Source: Phyllostachys edulis (Eukaryota > Streptophyta > Magnoliopsida > Poales > Poaceae). From it: a DNA stretch of 64,000 bases. The stretch covers positions 70,025,686 through 70,089,685 of the forward strand of contig CM070553.1 in NCBI GenBank assembly GCA_036346405.1, read 5' to 3'. The notes beneath the pieces are model-generated. The model was given only the letters and a program-made list of their open reading frames with translations. It was not told the DNA's origin and ran no database searches. Shown piece by piece: positions 34,191-47,700 of the stretch. The position numbers and the translations under genes were made by a program. Numbering within the stretch: the first letter of the stretch is position 1; every line of letters starts with the position of its first letter.

Positions 34191-35599
34191 ATCCACGATC
34201 TCTCCAATGATCGGTTCCGGCCACCCTTGCTCACTTCAAAGGTGAGCAATCCGAGAGCGACAAGGCTTTTACAAAGCTTTGAATTGACTCGAGCTGCCCG
34301 CTAAGGTTTCGCTAATCCCCTTTGGTCTAGAAGTCCGCAGGTTATGGGGTGCCCTCTTGCGCCAACGAATCACACGCCAACCCAAAGAGCCCCAAGCCAA
34401 TCCATTGCTAATTATTCAGCCTGCACCATTCCCATAAAATGATCTTGTGGTTGCAATTGATTGGCCTGCATCAATGAACACAAAGTAAAGTCCTTATTTG
34501 TGCTCGTGCAAGACATCCACAACCCCAAAATGAAGCATCCACTACTCACTCCCGACCTTCTTGCCCGAGCAAAACAATTTGTAATTAATCCTGCCAAAAG
34601 ACCACCCAGTCCTGGCACAACAATTATTAATGTGATCTCGCACCATAATCAACACAACTTAGGCATCCTGCCATAGTTGCTTAACAATGGCACCAACCAC
34701 AGGTTCCATATTTCAATTAGTCAAGATTATTAATTGATGAGGCATGATTCACAGACCCACGGTTTCTAAAGCAAAGCTAAGCATACAACATACGGTCCCA
34801 AAGTTGGCAATAACAAGGAATACCAACCAAAATATCCATCCTAAGGTGTCCAAAGAGTTCATGTCAACATGTTCAGTTCAAGTATATCAAGGAGGCATAA
34901 TGTCAAGTAGGAAGATAGCTACTGCCCAAAACATGCTTTATAAAGATAGCCATGCAAGTTTAATGAATCAAAATAGCTTTGCAAAGTGGGATCAAGATGA
35001 TCAAGGGCCACGACTTGCCTCTCGTTGGAGAAAGAAAAGCTTGGTGAAGGAGCTTGATTCACGAAGTTCTCAACGATCACCCGAGATCTACACGTTAGCA
35101 AAAGAAACCAAATAAGCAAATAATTTCCAAGAAAACCAAAAGAACTTACTCAAAACCAAGAGAGAAGAGGAGATCCACAGGAGGAGGAGGAGATCCACCA
35201 GTCGAAGGAACCGAGGAGTTGAAATGAGGAGCAGGAGGCAATGTGCCCTCTCCGGTGCTCTATTTAAAGAGCAAGGGAACAGAGCACCAACCCAAAGAAG
35301 CGACCATGTTCAAGGTTTTAGGACAAGGGCACACCGCCACAAGGTACTAAAAGAAATAAAGAAAGCAAGGGATGTGACACAAAGTAGAAAAAGAGTACAA
35401 AGGTAGGTGGCGACATTTAATGTGACTCACCCACATTAATGCACTAAGACCGCCAAAGGGCGATCAAAAGGTGCGCAGACTACCAATGGACATGGTCCAC
35501 GGTCCAAATAGGAGGTCCAAGGAGGAGGTCCAAGAAGGAGGTCTCATGAGGAGGTCCTAGGACCAAAGGGAGGTCTAGACCGCAAAGGTCTAAACACAA

Positions 35600-36170
35600 A
35601 AGGGAGGTCTAAACCTAAAGGAGGTCCAAACACAACAAGGAGGTCCGAACCTAAGGAGGTCCAAACACAACAGGAGGTCTCGAACCTAAAGGAGGTCCAA
35701 ACACAACAGGAGGTCTGAACCCAGAGGAGGTCCAAACACAACAAGGAGGTCTCGAACCTAAAGGAGGTCCAAACACAACAGGAGGTCTCGAACCTAAAGG
35801 AGGTCCAAACACAACAGGAGGTCTCGAACCTAAAGGAGGTCCAAACACAACAAGGAGGTCTGAACCTAAAGGAGGTCCAAACACAACAGGAGGTCTCGAA
35901 CCCAAAGGAGGTCCAAACACAACAGGAGGTCTCGAACCTGAGGAGGTCCAAACACAACAAGGAGGTCTCGAACCTAAAGGAGGTCCAAACACAACAGGAG
36001 GTCTCGAACCTAGAGGAGGTCCAAACACAACAAGGAGGTCTCGAACCTAAAGGAGGTCCAAACACAACAGGGAGGTCTGAACCTAGAGGAGGTCCAAACA
36101 CAACAAGGAGGTCTGAACCTAAAGGAGGTCCAAACACAACAGGGAGGTCCAAACACAACAAGGAGGTCTA
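35600..36170 (-). repeat. About 35-bp tandem array, about 16 copies, in B U3
   Basis: Plus-strand unit: GGAGGTCCAAACACAACA then GGAGGTCTCGAACCTAAA. It is the same array as 20106-20850 with fewer units and slightly different variants (TCTCGAACC dominates), showing unequal exchange or slippage since the copies separated. Confidence 0.9.
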
Positions 36171-36965
36171 GACCACAAAGGTCAAAACACAAAGAGGTCC
36201 TAAGGATATGAGGTCCAAAAGACAAAAGATAGCTGGACTTCAAGGGGACATCCAACCCTCAAACAAATCTAGACCCCAAGGAGGTTTAAATCACGAGAGA
36301 ACCAGACCTCAAAAGAGGTCCCAAGCGCAAGGGGGGTAAGGCGCTCGAGGAGGCCCTGAGAGCAGGGAGGTCCTGACGGTCAAAATCTCCCAAAAGGGAA
36401 AATCCGACTACCAAGATATCAAAAGGAGAGGACCAATGGTCAAGATCAAAAGGCAAAGGGAGGTCCCGCGCCAAGATCTCAAAAGAAGAGCCCGAACGGC
36501 CAAGATCTCAAACGGAGGACCTCAAAGGTCTAGATCAAAGGGTGCGGGAGGTCCCGACGGTCAAGGATATTCAAGATTAAAAGGGTGGTCTTTACAAAAG
36601 ACCAAAGAAGGATCGAGGAGGTGGTCCTTGCAAAACAGCCAGGGGGAGGTCCTCGATCAAGGAAAACGCCAAGAAGAAAGCAGAGCCGCTCGATCGTAAT
36701 CGGGCGGTCCAGAAGGAAAGGAACGTTTGGACCATCCAAACGCTACTTGCTGCTTGAGCCGCCGATCCAGATCGGATGGCGCGAACGATGGGCCGTTCGG
36801 ACCGAAAGAAACAGACCAGAAAGGCTAGGCCGCTCGATTTATGATCGGACGGCCCTTAGGTGAGAAAGGTAAAGCCTTAAGCGATACAGCCACAAGAGCC
36901 AAAGAGGGTCCAAGCGCTAAGGAGGTCTTGGGCCTGAGGAGGTCTGGACCTTTGGATCCAACGAA

Positions 36966-37272
36966 GGGAGGACCTGGACGGCTAAGATCTCCAGAGAGGA
37001 GGTCCTAACGGCCAGATCTCAACAAGGGGAGGTCTCGAGCACTAAGATCTCCAGATAGGAGGTCCTAACGGCCAGATCTCAACAAGGGGAGGTCCGAGCG
37101 GCTAAGATCTCCAGAGAGGAGGTCTTAACGGCCAGATCTCAACAAGGGGAGGTCCGAGCGGCTAAGATCTCCAGAGAGGAGGTCTTAACGGCCAGATCTC
37201 AACAAGGGGAGGTCCGAGCGGCTAAGATCTCCAGGGAGGAGGTCCTAACGGCGAGATCTCAACAAGGGGAGG
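36966..37272 (-). repeat. About 60-bp tandem array, 5 copies, in B U3
   Basis: Plus-strand unit: GGCTAAGATCTCCAGAGAGG then AGGTCCTAACGGCCAGATCT then CAACAAGGGG. Units 3 and 4 look identical by eye, suggesting recent expansion. Confidence 0.9.
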
Positions 37273-37833
37273 TCTCAGATGAACACAGGGGAGATCCAAA
37301 GAGGCAAGGGAGGTCCCAAAGGAACTCGACGCCCAAATGACCTCAGAGGTTACAAGAGAACGCTAAGAGAGGTCCACGGGAGGTCCAAACAAAGAAAGAG
37401 GTTTAGACCAAGGAAGATCCAAATAAGATGAAAGCTTAGACCCAAGGGAGGTCTAAGCACAAAGAGATTCAAGCCAACAAAGGAAAGTCCAAACAGAAGA
37501 TTACAAAGAGAGGTCCAGAGAATGTAGGGGTTGAACCTATAAAGAGGTCCTACTGGGAGGAGGTCTCAGGCGAAAGGAAGGACCCAAGAGAGGATGTCTC
37601 CAAAAGGAGGAGAGACTAGCCTCGAGGACAAACAAGGCCAAGAGAGAAAAAGAGGCTAAAAGCCAAAGAACAAAGAATAACTCCACTCAACCAGAAGGGA
37701 TTAATTTGAAGTTTGGTTAGTTCAAGTTAAACCTCCAAATTTCCAAATCTTCAAATTAAACTTTGAACTCTCAACAAAAGCGAATGGTTATTATTTTTAC
37801 AAATTTTCAAAATTCTCGAAAACGGACGTTATA

Positions 37834-39188
37834 AACCATCGACCTCCCAGAGGTCTTGAGGACCTCCCGGAGGTCGTGGCGCCACCCGCCGGTAGCACCT
37901 CCAGCACATCACTAAGAGATGTCCGCAGACCTCCCAGATAAGTCCCGTGGGACCTCCCGGTGGTCCCGCCTGCATCTGAGCTAGTCCCAGACAACAGAGC
38001 TAGCTCGCACAAGAACACAAGCCAATACCACAACCACGAGGTCAAACAAAGATGAAGCGCATAAATTAAACTTTATATAATAGGACCTTATGGTCAAGCT
38101 TGTTAACAAGAGGTCCGCCATCGAGGGCTTACAAAACCAACGAGAACTTACAACTGCAACAAGGAGCTTTAGGCTCAAACACCAAAACACGTAAAAGCCA
38201 TCCAACAAGCACCACAGTCGTCGGGTGGAGGACGCCCTAGGCGACTTAGTCATCGAAGAACTCCTCCTCAAGAGGTCTCAGACCGCCTCGCACTTGATCA
38301 TCCTCATAATCTGCTTTGACACGGGGCTTAAGCCATGAGTACTTGGAATGTACTCAAGAAGTCACAGAGAGCAAAGATGCAATAATATTCATGCAAGGAC
38401 TTACCAATGGAGAGTCAGATGGTTAGTTTATAAAGCCGATTTGAACAATAATAATAGTAATAGATTGAAAAGCAAAGAAGGTAAAACCATAATACATAAT
38501 AGGTTGAAGTTGAAAAAGTGGAGGAGCACCACCACATCCACAACCGTACATGGGGAGGTCTGGTCACACCAAAGGGCTGTGTCCTCACCCAACAACCACT
38601 CAAGAGCACCCACTCAAGAGGTCCGAGCCAGTCCTCGACCACTACCCGAGCCAACCCCGACCCTCTAGAGCCGCCAGGGTCTCTTCGAGGCAAAGCCAAG
38701 GCATCTCAACAGTAGTGCCCAATGACACCAAATTTTCAAAACAACTACCCTTGCACCATTTCATCGAGCATGTCCATGACCAAGGACTTGGCTATTCGAA
38801 TAGATCTTTCACTGCAGAGGTGTACAACTTTAGCCACAATCCACGGTCACTCTAGCGGGGCGGGTTCCACCACCCTTGCTCACTTCCTAAGGTGAGCGCC
38901 TAGAGAGCGCTGCAAGGCCTTTACAAAGCTTTGAACTGACTAGGGCTGCCCGCTAAGGTTTCGTAATCCCTCCAAAGGGTCTAGAAATCCACAGGTTATG
39001 GGTGCCCTCTTGCGCCAACTAATCACACGCCAACCACAACAGCCCCAAGCCATCTCATTGCTAATTATTCAGCCTGACTATTCCCATAAAATGATCTTGT
39101 GGTTGCACTATTTGGCCCAGCTTCAATGCAGACACAAAGTGAAGTCCTTAATGGTGCTAAGGCAAGACTTCCACAACCAAGTGTAAAG
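37834..39188 (-). repeat. Family B LTR fragment (3' part)
   Basis: It matches the final third of B, from the GACCTCC zone through the palindrome module (38770-38837) to about the position of 4750 in the F LTR. Both ends are broken: the left joins a B LTR start at 37833 and the right meets an A LTR end at 39189. Confidence 0.8.
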
Positions 39189-41042
39189 ATGTGAGCACCG
39201 ATTTATTAGGCTCATAATACTTAGTCATCCAATTGACCCTAGTATTATCAACCAAATAAACTCGGTCTCGAGAGATGTATACTTCCTGCACGCAAGACAC
39301 ATACCTCACAACAAAAGAATGCATCAATTCCATACAACACATAGTACATAAGCAACAAACCGAAGTTAACATTAATATGGAATAGATATTACAAAAGAGA
39401 GGCCCTTAGGCCAAATAACAATAATTACAAAAAGATAACAATGAAGCAAAAGTGCCATAAAGATGGCCAAAATAAGAGCCAACCAAGGTGCCTTTAGCCC
39501 ACAAGGCAATCGACCGACCGCCAAGCTAGTCGCTTCTCCCAACCACCGACAACAAGAAAAGTAAAGCCCTTTGGGCTCTACCTCCTCTGCAACAAAGTTG
39601 TTAAGCAAAGCAAATGAGTACAATAACTTGTTTATTGTACTCGCAAGACTGGCGTGTAAGATAACGAACTATAATTTAGCTACATGCAAGCTTTATTTAA
39701 GTGGATGAGGCTTTGACTCATTTTAGCATAAAGCAAGTTTCATTTGCAATAACATAGTAGATTGAAAGCAATTTGACAAAGCATTTTTAATTGTTGAAAT
39801 AACAACGCGATAATAACATAATAACAACAACAAGAACAATCCTGGAAGTGACTAACCCAAGTCACCACAACAATAGCATGAACATCCATTCATACCAACC
39901 CATCAAGTTTTAATTAAAAGTTTGAGACTAGTCTTGAACGACCTTACCAAGCATGTCCATAACCTAGGACGAGGCTATTCGAATAGTTTTATCCCTGCAG
40001 GGTGTACCACTGTACCCACACGTCAGACCGCCTTTCCTTTACGCACACTTCCGAAGGTGTGCTGGCACGGCTAAGTCCTACGAGACCTTTCCAAAGGATG
40101 AATGCTAATTACGAGCTGCACAACCCACGGGGAGAAGGAGACATTAGAACGACCTACCCGGAAGCTAATGCTCCCCTCCCACACTATACATATACATTTG
40201 TTTTTGAAAACACACCAACCGAGCTCGCTCATAATTAACACCTCCTAGAGTACTTAGTCAAGAGGGTTCCATATGCCCTCGCGTGGTTAGTACGCAAAAG
40301 CGCTTGGCTTAGTGACCCAAGTACTCGGTCCTTAGGGACCCAGCATACCACCACATTCCAAAACCGCACCATCCATCCAATATGCCCAAGTCTAAATCAA
40401 TCTTTTATTTTCAGCTTTTGATTTTACAATTAATCAAAGCACAAGTGCTGGACATATAGGAGTAATAATCGTTTTGAGTGATCAAGATCATCGACTAAGT
40501 CGATGATCGCCCAATACTACCGATAGCTAAGCATGTCTAAGCAGAGGGAAACGGAACTACTAAGTGATAAGAGCTCATCCAACGAGCTCAAACCACAGCG
40601 AATAACCTAGGCTCATTGGTAGTAGAGGATAAAGAATTCCTACAGATTATGCGACTATAGGATTACTAACGACATTTAACACAAAGTAGCATGCATACAT
40701 AGAAGTAAAACAAAGTATTAAGCTCTAAAGTAATGGGACATGATGGGAAATGGTCAAACTGCTTGCCTTGTTGCTGTTGCTCAAATTGTGGCAGAGGGTC
40801 GCTCTCGGGATCACCACAAATGTCGAAACCTAACGGAAAAGCGATAAAGAACCGATAAGAACGACGAAAGGCAACAAAGACAGCACAGCAAATGAACTCC
40901 AAATACCCTGAATTTTCTACAGCAGCAAGGGGATGATTTTTAGGAAATTTTGCAACAAGAACCAATGGATTTGGATTCTCAATGCAAAAGATATGAGCAA
41001 AACAATTCTGCTCAGCCCTAAAAATTACCAAACAGCACCCAC
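39189..41042 (-). repeat. Family A LTR fragment (3' part)
   Basis: It begins TGTGAGCACCGATTTATT at 39189 and matches other A copies to about 41042, where sequence switches to a B variant. It includes the palindrome module (39953-40020) and a donor-like motif near 40765. It lacks promoter and U3. Confidence 0.85.
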
Positions 41043-41907
41043 TACTCACTCCCTGCCTTCTTGCCTCAGCAAAACAATTTGTATTAGCCCATGCCAAAAG
41101 ACCACCCAGTCCTGGCATACAAATTTTAACCAAGTGGTCTCACACCATGGTCAACACAGCTTAGGTATCCCGCCATAGTCTGCTCAACAATGGCACCAAA
41201 CCACACATTTCATAACTTATTAGTCAAGATTATTAGAGATGAAGCATGATACGCTCAACCACGCTTTCTAAGCAAGGCTATATAAGACCTACGGCCCCCA
41301 TGTTGGCAATTAACAAAGAACACCAACTAAATTATCCACCCTAAGGCTCACAAGGTGAACATGACAACATGATGGAAACAAGGTATAAAGGAGGCATAAC
41401 AGCAAGTAGGCAAGTAATTACAGCCCAAACCATTTTCATATAAACATAGCCATGCATGATAAAGTAAAACCAAAATACATTTACGAAACTTGGTTCAAGA
41501 TGATCAAAAGGGGGTCTGTGGCTTGCCTTGGTCAAGCAGTGGAGAGCCTTCAGTAGAGAGAGCTGGGTCCAAGATCTCCTCAATCTCGTGATCTACATGT
41601 ACGCAAGAAAACCAAATAAGCAAAACCGCACTGGGCCAAGAACTTCAAAAGAGCTTCTAAAAGAACTTAAACAAAACTCCACCAAAACCAGATAAATGAT
41701 TTGCTCGGGACAACAAGGAGGTCCACAAAAAGGAGGGTGGTCTCTAAGCAAAAAGACCAAAGAAAAAGCTGCGAGGAGGTTTTTCCAAGGAAGATGCCAA
41801 CACTTGTGGCTCACTCTGGTGAAACTCCCGAGCACCAGCCAGGAGCGAACAAGGCAGGAGCAAGGTGGGCAAAGGAGCAAAAGGTTACAAGGGTTTGCCC
41901 ACCCAGG

Positions 41908-41918
41908 CTATATATAGC
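41908..41918 (-). promoter_or_regulatory. TATA box of the B-variant LTR
   Basis: CTATATATAGCC on the minus strand is the strongest TATA match among B-type LTRs here. Confidence 0.65.
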
Positions 41919-42727
41919 CAAAGTTGGTAGTGTGCACCACAAGGAAAACCTAGTGACGTGTTGGCAAATCGAGACCACTTGGGCAGGGCTTGCCCAAAAA
42001 GAATTGAAATAAAGTACCTCAGATGTGACTGCATTTAATGCGACTCGACACCTATTAAATGCGCACAGAGTTCGAGGCAAGAGCATAATTGCAAGGTGGA
42101 GAGGGCCTGGCAAGTGGGGCCAGTCAAAAGGGTGTACAGTTGGTCAAGGGTATGGTCCCACCGCAAGGGTCGCTCCCGCAAAAGACCACTATGAGGTCCT
42201 GGGCAAGAGGTCCTCAAAGCTCACAACGAGGAGGTCCTGACACTTAGATCTGCACAAGGGAGGTCTAAGGGTCAAGATTTCAAGGGGAGGACCTCAACGG
42301 TCCAGATCAAAGGGTGCAGGGGAGGTCCTGACCAATAGGAATATTCAAGGTTAGGAGGGTGGTCTTTATAAAAGACCAGCAAGGACCGGGGAGGTGGTCT
42401 TTGCAAAACAACCAGGAGGAGGTCCTGGAAACAAGGAAAACGAAAGAAGAAAGCGAGCCGTTCGATTGGAATCCAAGCCCAAAAAGGAAAGGGACGTTCG
42501 ACCATCCAAACGTGTTTCTAGGATCGGGCCATCCAAACCACATCGGATGGTCCTAAGGTTATGAAGGCAAAGCCTCAAGCGATACAGCCACGAGAATCAA
42601 AGATGGGTCCAAGCGCTAAGGAGGTCTTGGACCTAAGGAAGTCGGAACCTTTGGATCCAACTAAGGGAGGACCTGGACGGCTAAGATCTCCCGAGAGGAG
42701 GTCCTAATGGCCAGATCCTAACAAGGG

Positions 42728-42830
42728 GAGGTCTGAGCGGCTAGATCTCAGCAAGGGGAGGTCTGAGCGGCTAGATCTCAGCAAGGGGAGGTCTGAGCGG
42801 CTAGATCTCAACAAGGGGAGGTCTGGGAGG
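42728..42830 (-). repeat. 30-bp tandem array, 3-4 copies
   Basis: Unit on the plus strand: AGGTCTGAGCGGCTAGATCT then CAGCAAGGGG. It equals one half of the 60-bp B unit, which supports a 30-bp ancestral monomer. Confidence 0.85.
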
Positions 42831-44099
42831 GTCCCAAAAGGGGCGCTGGGAGGTCCAGAGAGACCCTGGAGCGCCCAAGAGAACTCAGGGGTTCCGAGAG
42901 AGCGTGGAGAGGTCCACGGGAGGTCCAAAAGAAACAAAACCAAGCGTGGCTTGGAGGGACCAAAGAGGTTTTGAAACACAAACCTGAGCTGGGCCTTTAA
43001 CAGGAAAACCCGAAGCACGGGAGAGGTCCGAACAGAGGGGAGATAAGAGAGAGGTCTGGATCTCAAAGAGATTCAAACCAACAAAGGAAGTTAAGAGAGA
43101 AGAGACAAACCCAGGGACACACAGAGAGGCTTCGGAGAACCAACAGCCCGAGGGCAGCAAAGACACCACAGAGAGCCTCAAACTGCAAGGAACACTAACA
43201 AAGAACTTAGTTAAGGTTTAATTAATTCCAATTGAACTCTCCAGATTTCAAAACGTCAGGTTAAGCTTTGGATTCTCAATAAAGCCAAATGGTTACTTTT
43301 ATTTTGAAAACCAGGCAAGAAACTTGTGAGACCCCGACGTTTATTGAGCTCATAATACTTAGTCATCCAATTGACCCTAGTATTATCAACCAAATAAACC
43401 CAGTCTCGAGAGATGTATACTCCCCAGAATGTAGTATACATACCTCACAACAAAAGAATGTATCAATTCCATACAACACATAGAGCATAAGCAACAAACC
43501 AGAAGTTAATATTAATAAGGATAGGTTATTACAAAAGAGGGGCCTTTAGGCCAAAAGCAACAAAACTACAAAGATAACATCGGAAGCAAAAGTGCCATAA
43601 AGATGGCTATAACACAAAGCCAATCAGTGTGCCTTAACCCCTAGGCATCTCGACCGACCGCCAAGCTAGTCGTCAAGAAAGCGCAACACGAGTGCAAAAG
43701 AGAGGCTCTTGGAGCTCTCCTTCCTCTCGCAACAAAAGCCACAAAAAATTGCCACAACCACGGGCGATGAGTACATAAAGTACTCCGCAAGACTTACGTG
43801 TGAGATAACAGAACTATAAATAGCTACATGCAAGCTTTATTTAAGTGGAGGAGGCTTTGGACTCATTTTAGCATAAAGCAAAGATTTATTTGCAATAACA
43901 TAATAGATTGAAGGCAATTTGGCAAAGCATTTTTAAATGTTGAAGTAACAACGAGATAATAACATAGTAACAACAACAAGATCAACTCGAAGTGACTAAC
44001 CCAATAGTCACCACAACAATAGCATGAACTCCCGCTCATACCAACCATGTCAAGTTTTAATTAAAGGTTGTAGTCTAATTCTTACGGAAATAACCAAGC

Positions 44100-44163
44100 G
44101 TGTCCATAACCTAGGGCGAGGCTATTCAATAGTTTTATCCTGCAGGGTGTACCAATGTACCCA
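44100..44163 (-). other. Conserved LTR palindrome/hairpin module (A type)
   Basis: The first block is CCTGCAGG in the LTR sense and the second CTATT-G-AATAG. The third has one mismatch in its GTCC/GGAC stem. Confidence 0.65.
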
Positions 44164-44801
44164 CACGCCGATCGCCTTTCCTTTAAGCACACTACCTTAG
44201 GTGTGTTGGCACGGCTAAGTCCTACGAGACATTTCCAATGGACAATGCTAATTCGAGTCGCACAACCCACGGGAGAAAGAGACATCACACAACCTTCCCT
44301 AAGCTAATGCTCCTCCCACATCACACACACATTTTATTTTTAAAACACACCAACCGAGCGACCCCAATTAACACCGCCCAAAGTACTTAGTCAAGAGGGG
44401 TTCCATATGCCCTCGTGTGGTTAGCACGCAAAATTGCTTGGATCAATGGCGCAAGAATTCGGTCCTTGTTGACTCAGGCATACCACCACATCCAAAAACC
44501 ACACCATCCATCCAATATGCCCAAGTCTAAATCAGTCTTTTATTTTCAGTTTTTGATTTTACAATTAATCAAAGCACAAGTGCTGGACATATAGGAGTAA
44601 TAATCGTTTTTGAGTGATCAAGATCATCGACTAAGTCGATGATCGCCCAATACTACCGATAGCTAAGCATGTCTAAGCAGTAGGAAACGCAACTACTAAG
44701 TGATAAGAGCTCATCCAACGAGCTCAAACCACAGCGAATAACCTAGGCTCATTGGTAGTAGAGGATAAAGAATTCCTACAGATTATGCGACTATAGGATT
44801 A

Positions 44802-45167
44802 CTAACGACATTTAACACAAAGTAGCATGCATACATAGAAGTAAAACAATATATTAAGCTTTAAAGTAATGGGACAATGATGGAAATGATCAAACTGCTT
44901 GCCTTGTTGCTGTTGCTCAAATTGTGGCAGAGGGTCGCTCTCGGAATCACCACAAATGTCGGCCTTAACGGAAAAGCGAGAAAGAACCGATAAGAACGAT
45001 TTAAACACAACAAAGACAGCACAACAAACGAACTCCAAATTCTCTGAATTTTCTACAGCAGCAAGGGGATGATTTTTAGGAAATTTTTCAACAAGAACCA
45101 ATGGATTTGGATTCTCAATGCAAAAGATATGAGCAAAACAATTCTGCTCAGCCCTAAAAATTACCAA
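44802..45167 (-). other. Recurrent sense-strand reading frame inside the A LTR (121 codons)
   Basis: Frames related to this one are found at 55163-55525, 40666-41133, 9103-9354, 60896-61132 and 25583-25804, all in LTR sense, sharing QQQQGKQFDHFHHCPITLK. No known domain is visible. The plus-orientation copy (about 31400-31750) breaks it by a frameshift. The simplest reading is conservation by recent ancestry; an LTR-encoded peptide is possible but unsupported. Confidence 0.2.
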
Positions 45168-47700
45168 ACTGCACTATTCACTAGTTTAATTATGAGGCAA
45201 CATTTTCTAGAAAAGTGGTGAAGCTGAAATTTTTACTGTAAAACCAGCACCTCATGAGATGAATAACACAATTGAGTTCACCTCATTTGGAGCTATATTG
45301 CACTTTCTATAATTTTTCAAAAACAAGAACTTGAACAAAATTATAATGCACAAGTCCTCAATTCCCTAACAAAGAACATGCTCAAAACTAATTTTCACAG
45401 TGAGTTCATTAATAGAGGAAACCAACAAAGTTGGTGTCACTCAAAAATAAACCACAGAGCATTAGTTACGATTTTACCGCTAACATTGATTTAAGTGTAT
45501 ATTTTAAAGTTGGTTTTAAAATCTAATGGCAAACTGTGCTCGGAGTTGAACTCAACTTACAATCATTTTTGGATTAAAGTCAAGTCCAAGACAGAGCCAA
45601 CATACTTTGAATGACCTCAAATGGATTTAAAATGAGAAAGATATGAAATTCTAAAGTTTATACCTTATTTCAGTTCATAATTAAGAATGTAATCGAATTT
45701 CTAAAACCCATAAGGACATGGGAGGACGTGAGCCACAGATCATAGATCTAACGGCTCGAGACCTCCCAGTGAACAACGCACACGCCAGAGGTCCAGAGGT
45801 CCCGACCTCCTAGCAACGCGCAAGTGCGAGATTTAGGGGAGGCCGTGGCCAGAGATGGAGAATCCAACGGACCACAACGATGAGGGAGGTCCGGACGGAC
45901 CAGATCTAAAGGGGAGGTCCTCAACGGCCGAGATCTTCCAAAGGAAGATCTAAACTACCAAGATCTCCCGAGGAAGATCTACATCGCCAAGACCTCACAG
46001 GGAGGTCCCGGACGGTCCAGATGTTCCAAGGAGGTCCTCGATGGTTCAGATCGTCCGAGGGAGGACCTTGACGGTCAAGATCTACCCGGGAGGTCATGAA
46101 CGGCCGAGATAACCTAGGGAGGTCCTAAGGGAGGTCCTAACGCCACTGCACTTCCGTGAGGTCTCGGCGGCCACGACATGCGTAGGGAGGTCTTGGGCGC
46201 CCAGATCTCCTGAGGAGGTCTCGATGTCTGAACCCAGCAAGCACGCCGCTGGACATGGAATAAATGCGCCGGGACAGCGAGGAGGTCCGCTGGCGGAGGT
46301 CTTAAATGCACGCATTAAAGGGTGGATTTAAGGCGTTAAGACGCCCATTGATTACAATGATGGGAGCAAATGATTAGCGATTAAAATGGTGAAGCTTTGT
46401 CCTAAACGACAATGACACGCCGGACGTCCGACAAAGATCCCGAAGCGTGAAGAAGTGGTCTCGCGGCGATGTAGAGCCCGCCGGTGAGGTCAATGGTACC
46501 ACCGAGTGCACAATAACGCTTGCGCACCCAAAGGACCTCCTCTCAACGGGACGGTGGCTTTGAACGCCAAGCGAGCCGGAGAGGGCAAAATCGACCAAAG
46601 ACGCCAAAACCGAAAAGCAAAAATGAAGCTCATGCGACATTCAAGCCGGTGCCAAAACTTAAGCTCCGCGACATTCATTCATAAGGGTGCCAAGAACTAA
46701 AGGACTACCAGGAGTTACCTAGAGGTCCTTAAGATGCCGGGAGGTTGAGGATGGTGATGGCCTGAGTTGGAGAAGATGGGGTTGCTCCACGGCCAAAGCT
46801 CTGCTCCAAGCTCCTCTTTGTCCACCTCAGAAATGCCCAAACCAAAGCGAAGTTAGGTCTTGGTCCCAGAGGGGATGGTACAAATGGAGCTCAGAGAAAA
46901 GGAGGAAAACTCAGGACCCTTGTCCACCGAGGAGCTCCAAGCTCCAAAGAATGGCGCCAAGAATGGAGGTGAGTGAGGAGGAGCTCACCACGCACAAGAT
47001 GCAAGGCCGAGATCGGTTGTGTGCAAAGGAAGCCAAGGAGGATTCCCGGTGACTTATAGACCGAGGTGAAGGTTATGAGCTGGGGCTAAGCTCCATGGTG
47101 AGCTTAGCCCACTGTTGGTCCATGGGGTGGCAAGGACATGAGGTTGACAAGGGCAGCCTGTCGGCCGACTGAAGCGAAAAAGTCGACCGCATTAAATGCG
47201 GGTCAGCAGGAGTCAAAAAGGTGCACAGAGGCTCTGTGCGCGTTAACTTCACTGGCCAGAGCACGCATGCGTGACCAAGGTAGGAGAAGAACAGGGAGGT
47301 CCTTATGACCGCTGGATAAGACACAGGAGAGGTCCTGCCCTCCGATGTCATTTTTGAACCGTTACGCCAAAGGATCGGGAGCAGTCCCACCACACGATCA
47401 AGGATGGGGAGGTCGTGGCCCTCCGATTTCCTTAATGTGTAAGCGCACGTGAGGAAAGGGGACAGAGGTCCAAGGCGTTGATCTCCATCCAGCCAAGGGA
47501 CCTCCAAAGGTGAGGACTTAACTGCACGCGATCAAAAAGACATGAGGGGAGGTCATGGCCTTTGGATTTAAATCCAAGGGCACACAATGACCGGGAGGTC
47601 TGATATGATGCGCATGTGCAAGGGAGGTCAGACATTTAGATTTAGATCTAAGGGCTACGATCGAAGAGGTGGAGGTCCCGAGCTTGCGCAACGCACAAGG

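Larger units (their letters stand above)
33209..37833 (-). repeat. Family B LTR, minus orientation, 3' end clipped
   Basis: On the minus strand it starts TATAACGTCCG at 37833 (C-to-T at the terminus), matches 18254-23400 through most of its length and is cut about 120 bp short of the expected end, where it meets the A LTR at 33208. It has a 60-bp array (36966-37272), a 35-bp array (35600-36170), a TATA-like box (35261-35270), a GC-type donor motif (35013-35020) and the module (34121-34190). It is the inverted partner of the solo B LTR. Confidence 0.88.
41043..43324 (-). repeat. Family B variant LTR fragment
   Basis: This minus-strand B relative has a shorter U3. It lacks the 35-bp array, carries a 30-bp array (42728-42830), a strong TATA box (41908-41918) and an AGGCAAGC motif (41521-41528). 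The first few bases of its 5' terminus are missing where element E (43325) abuts it. The left edge is fused to an A fragment within CAAACAGCACC. Confidence 0.75.
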
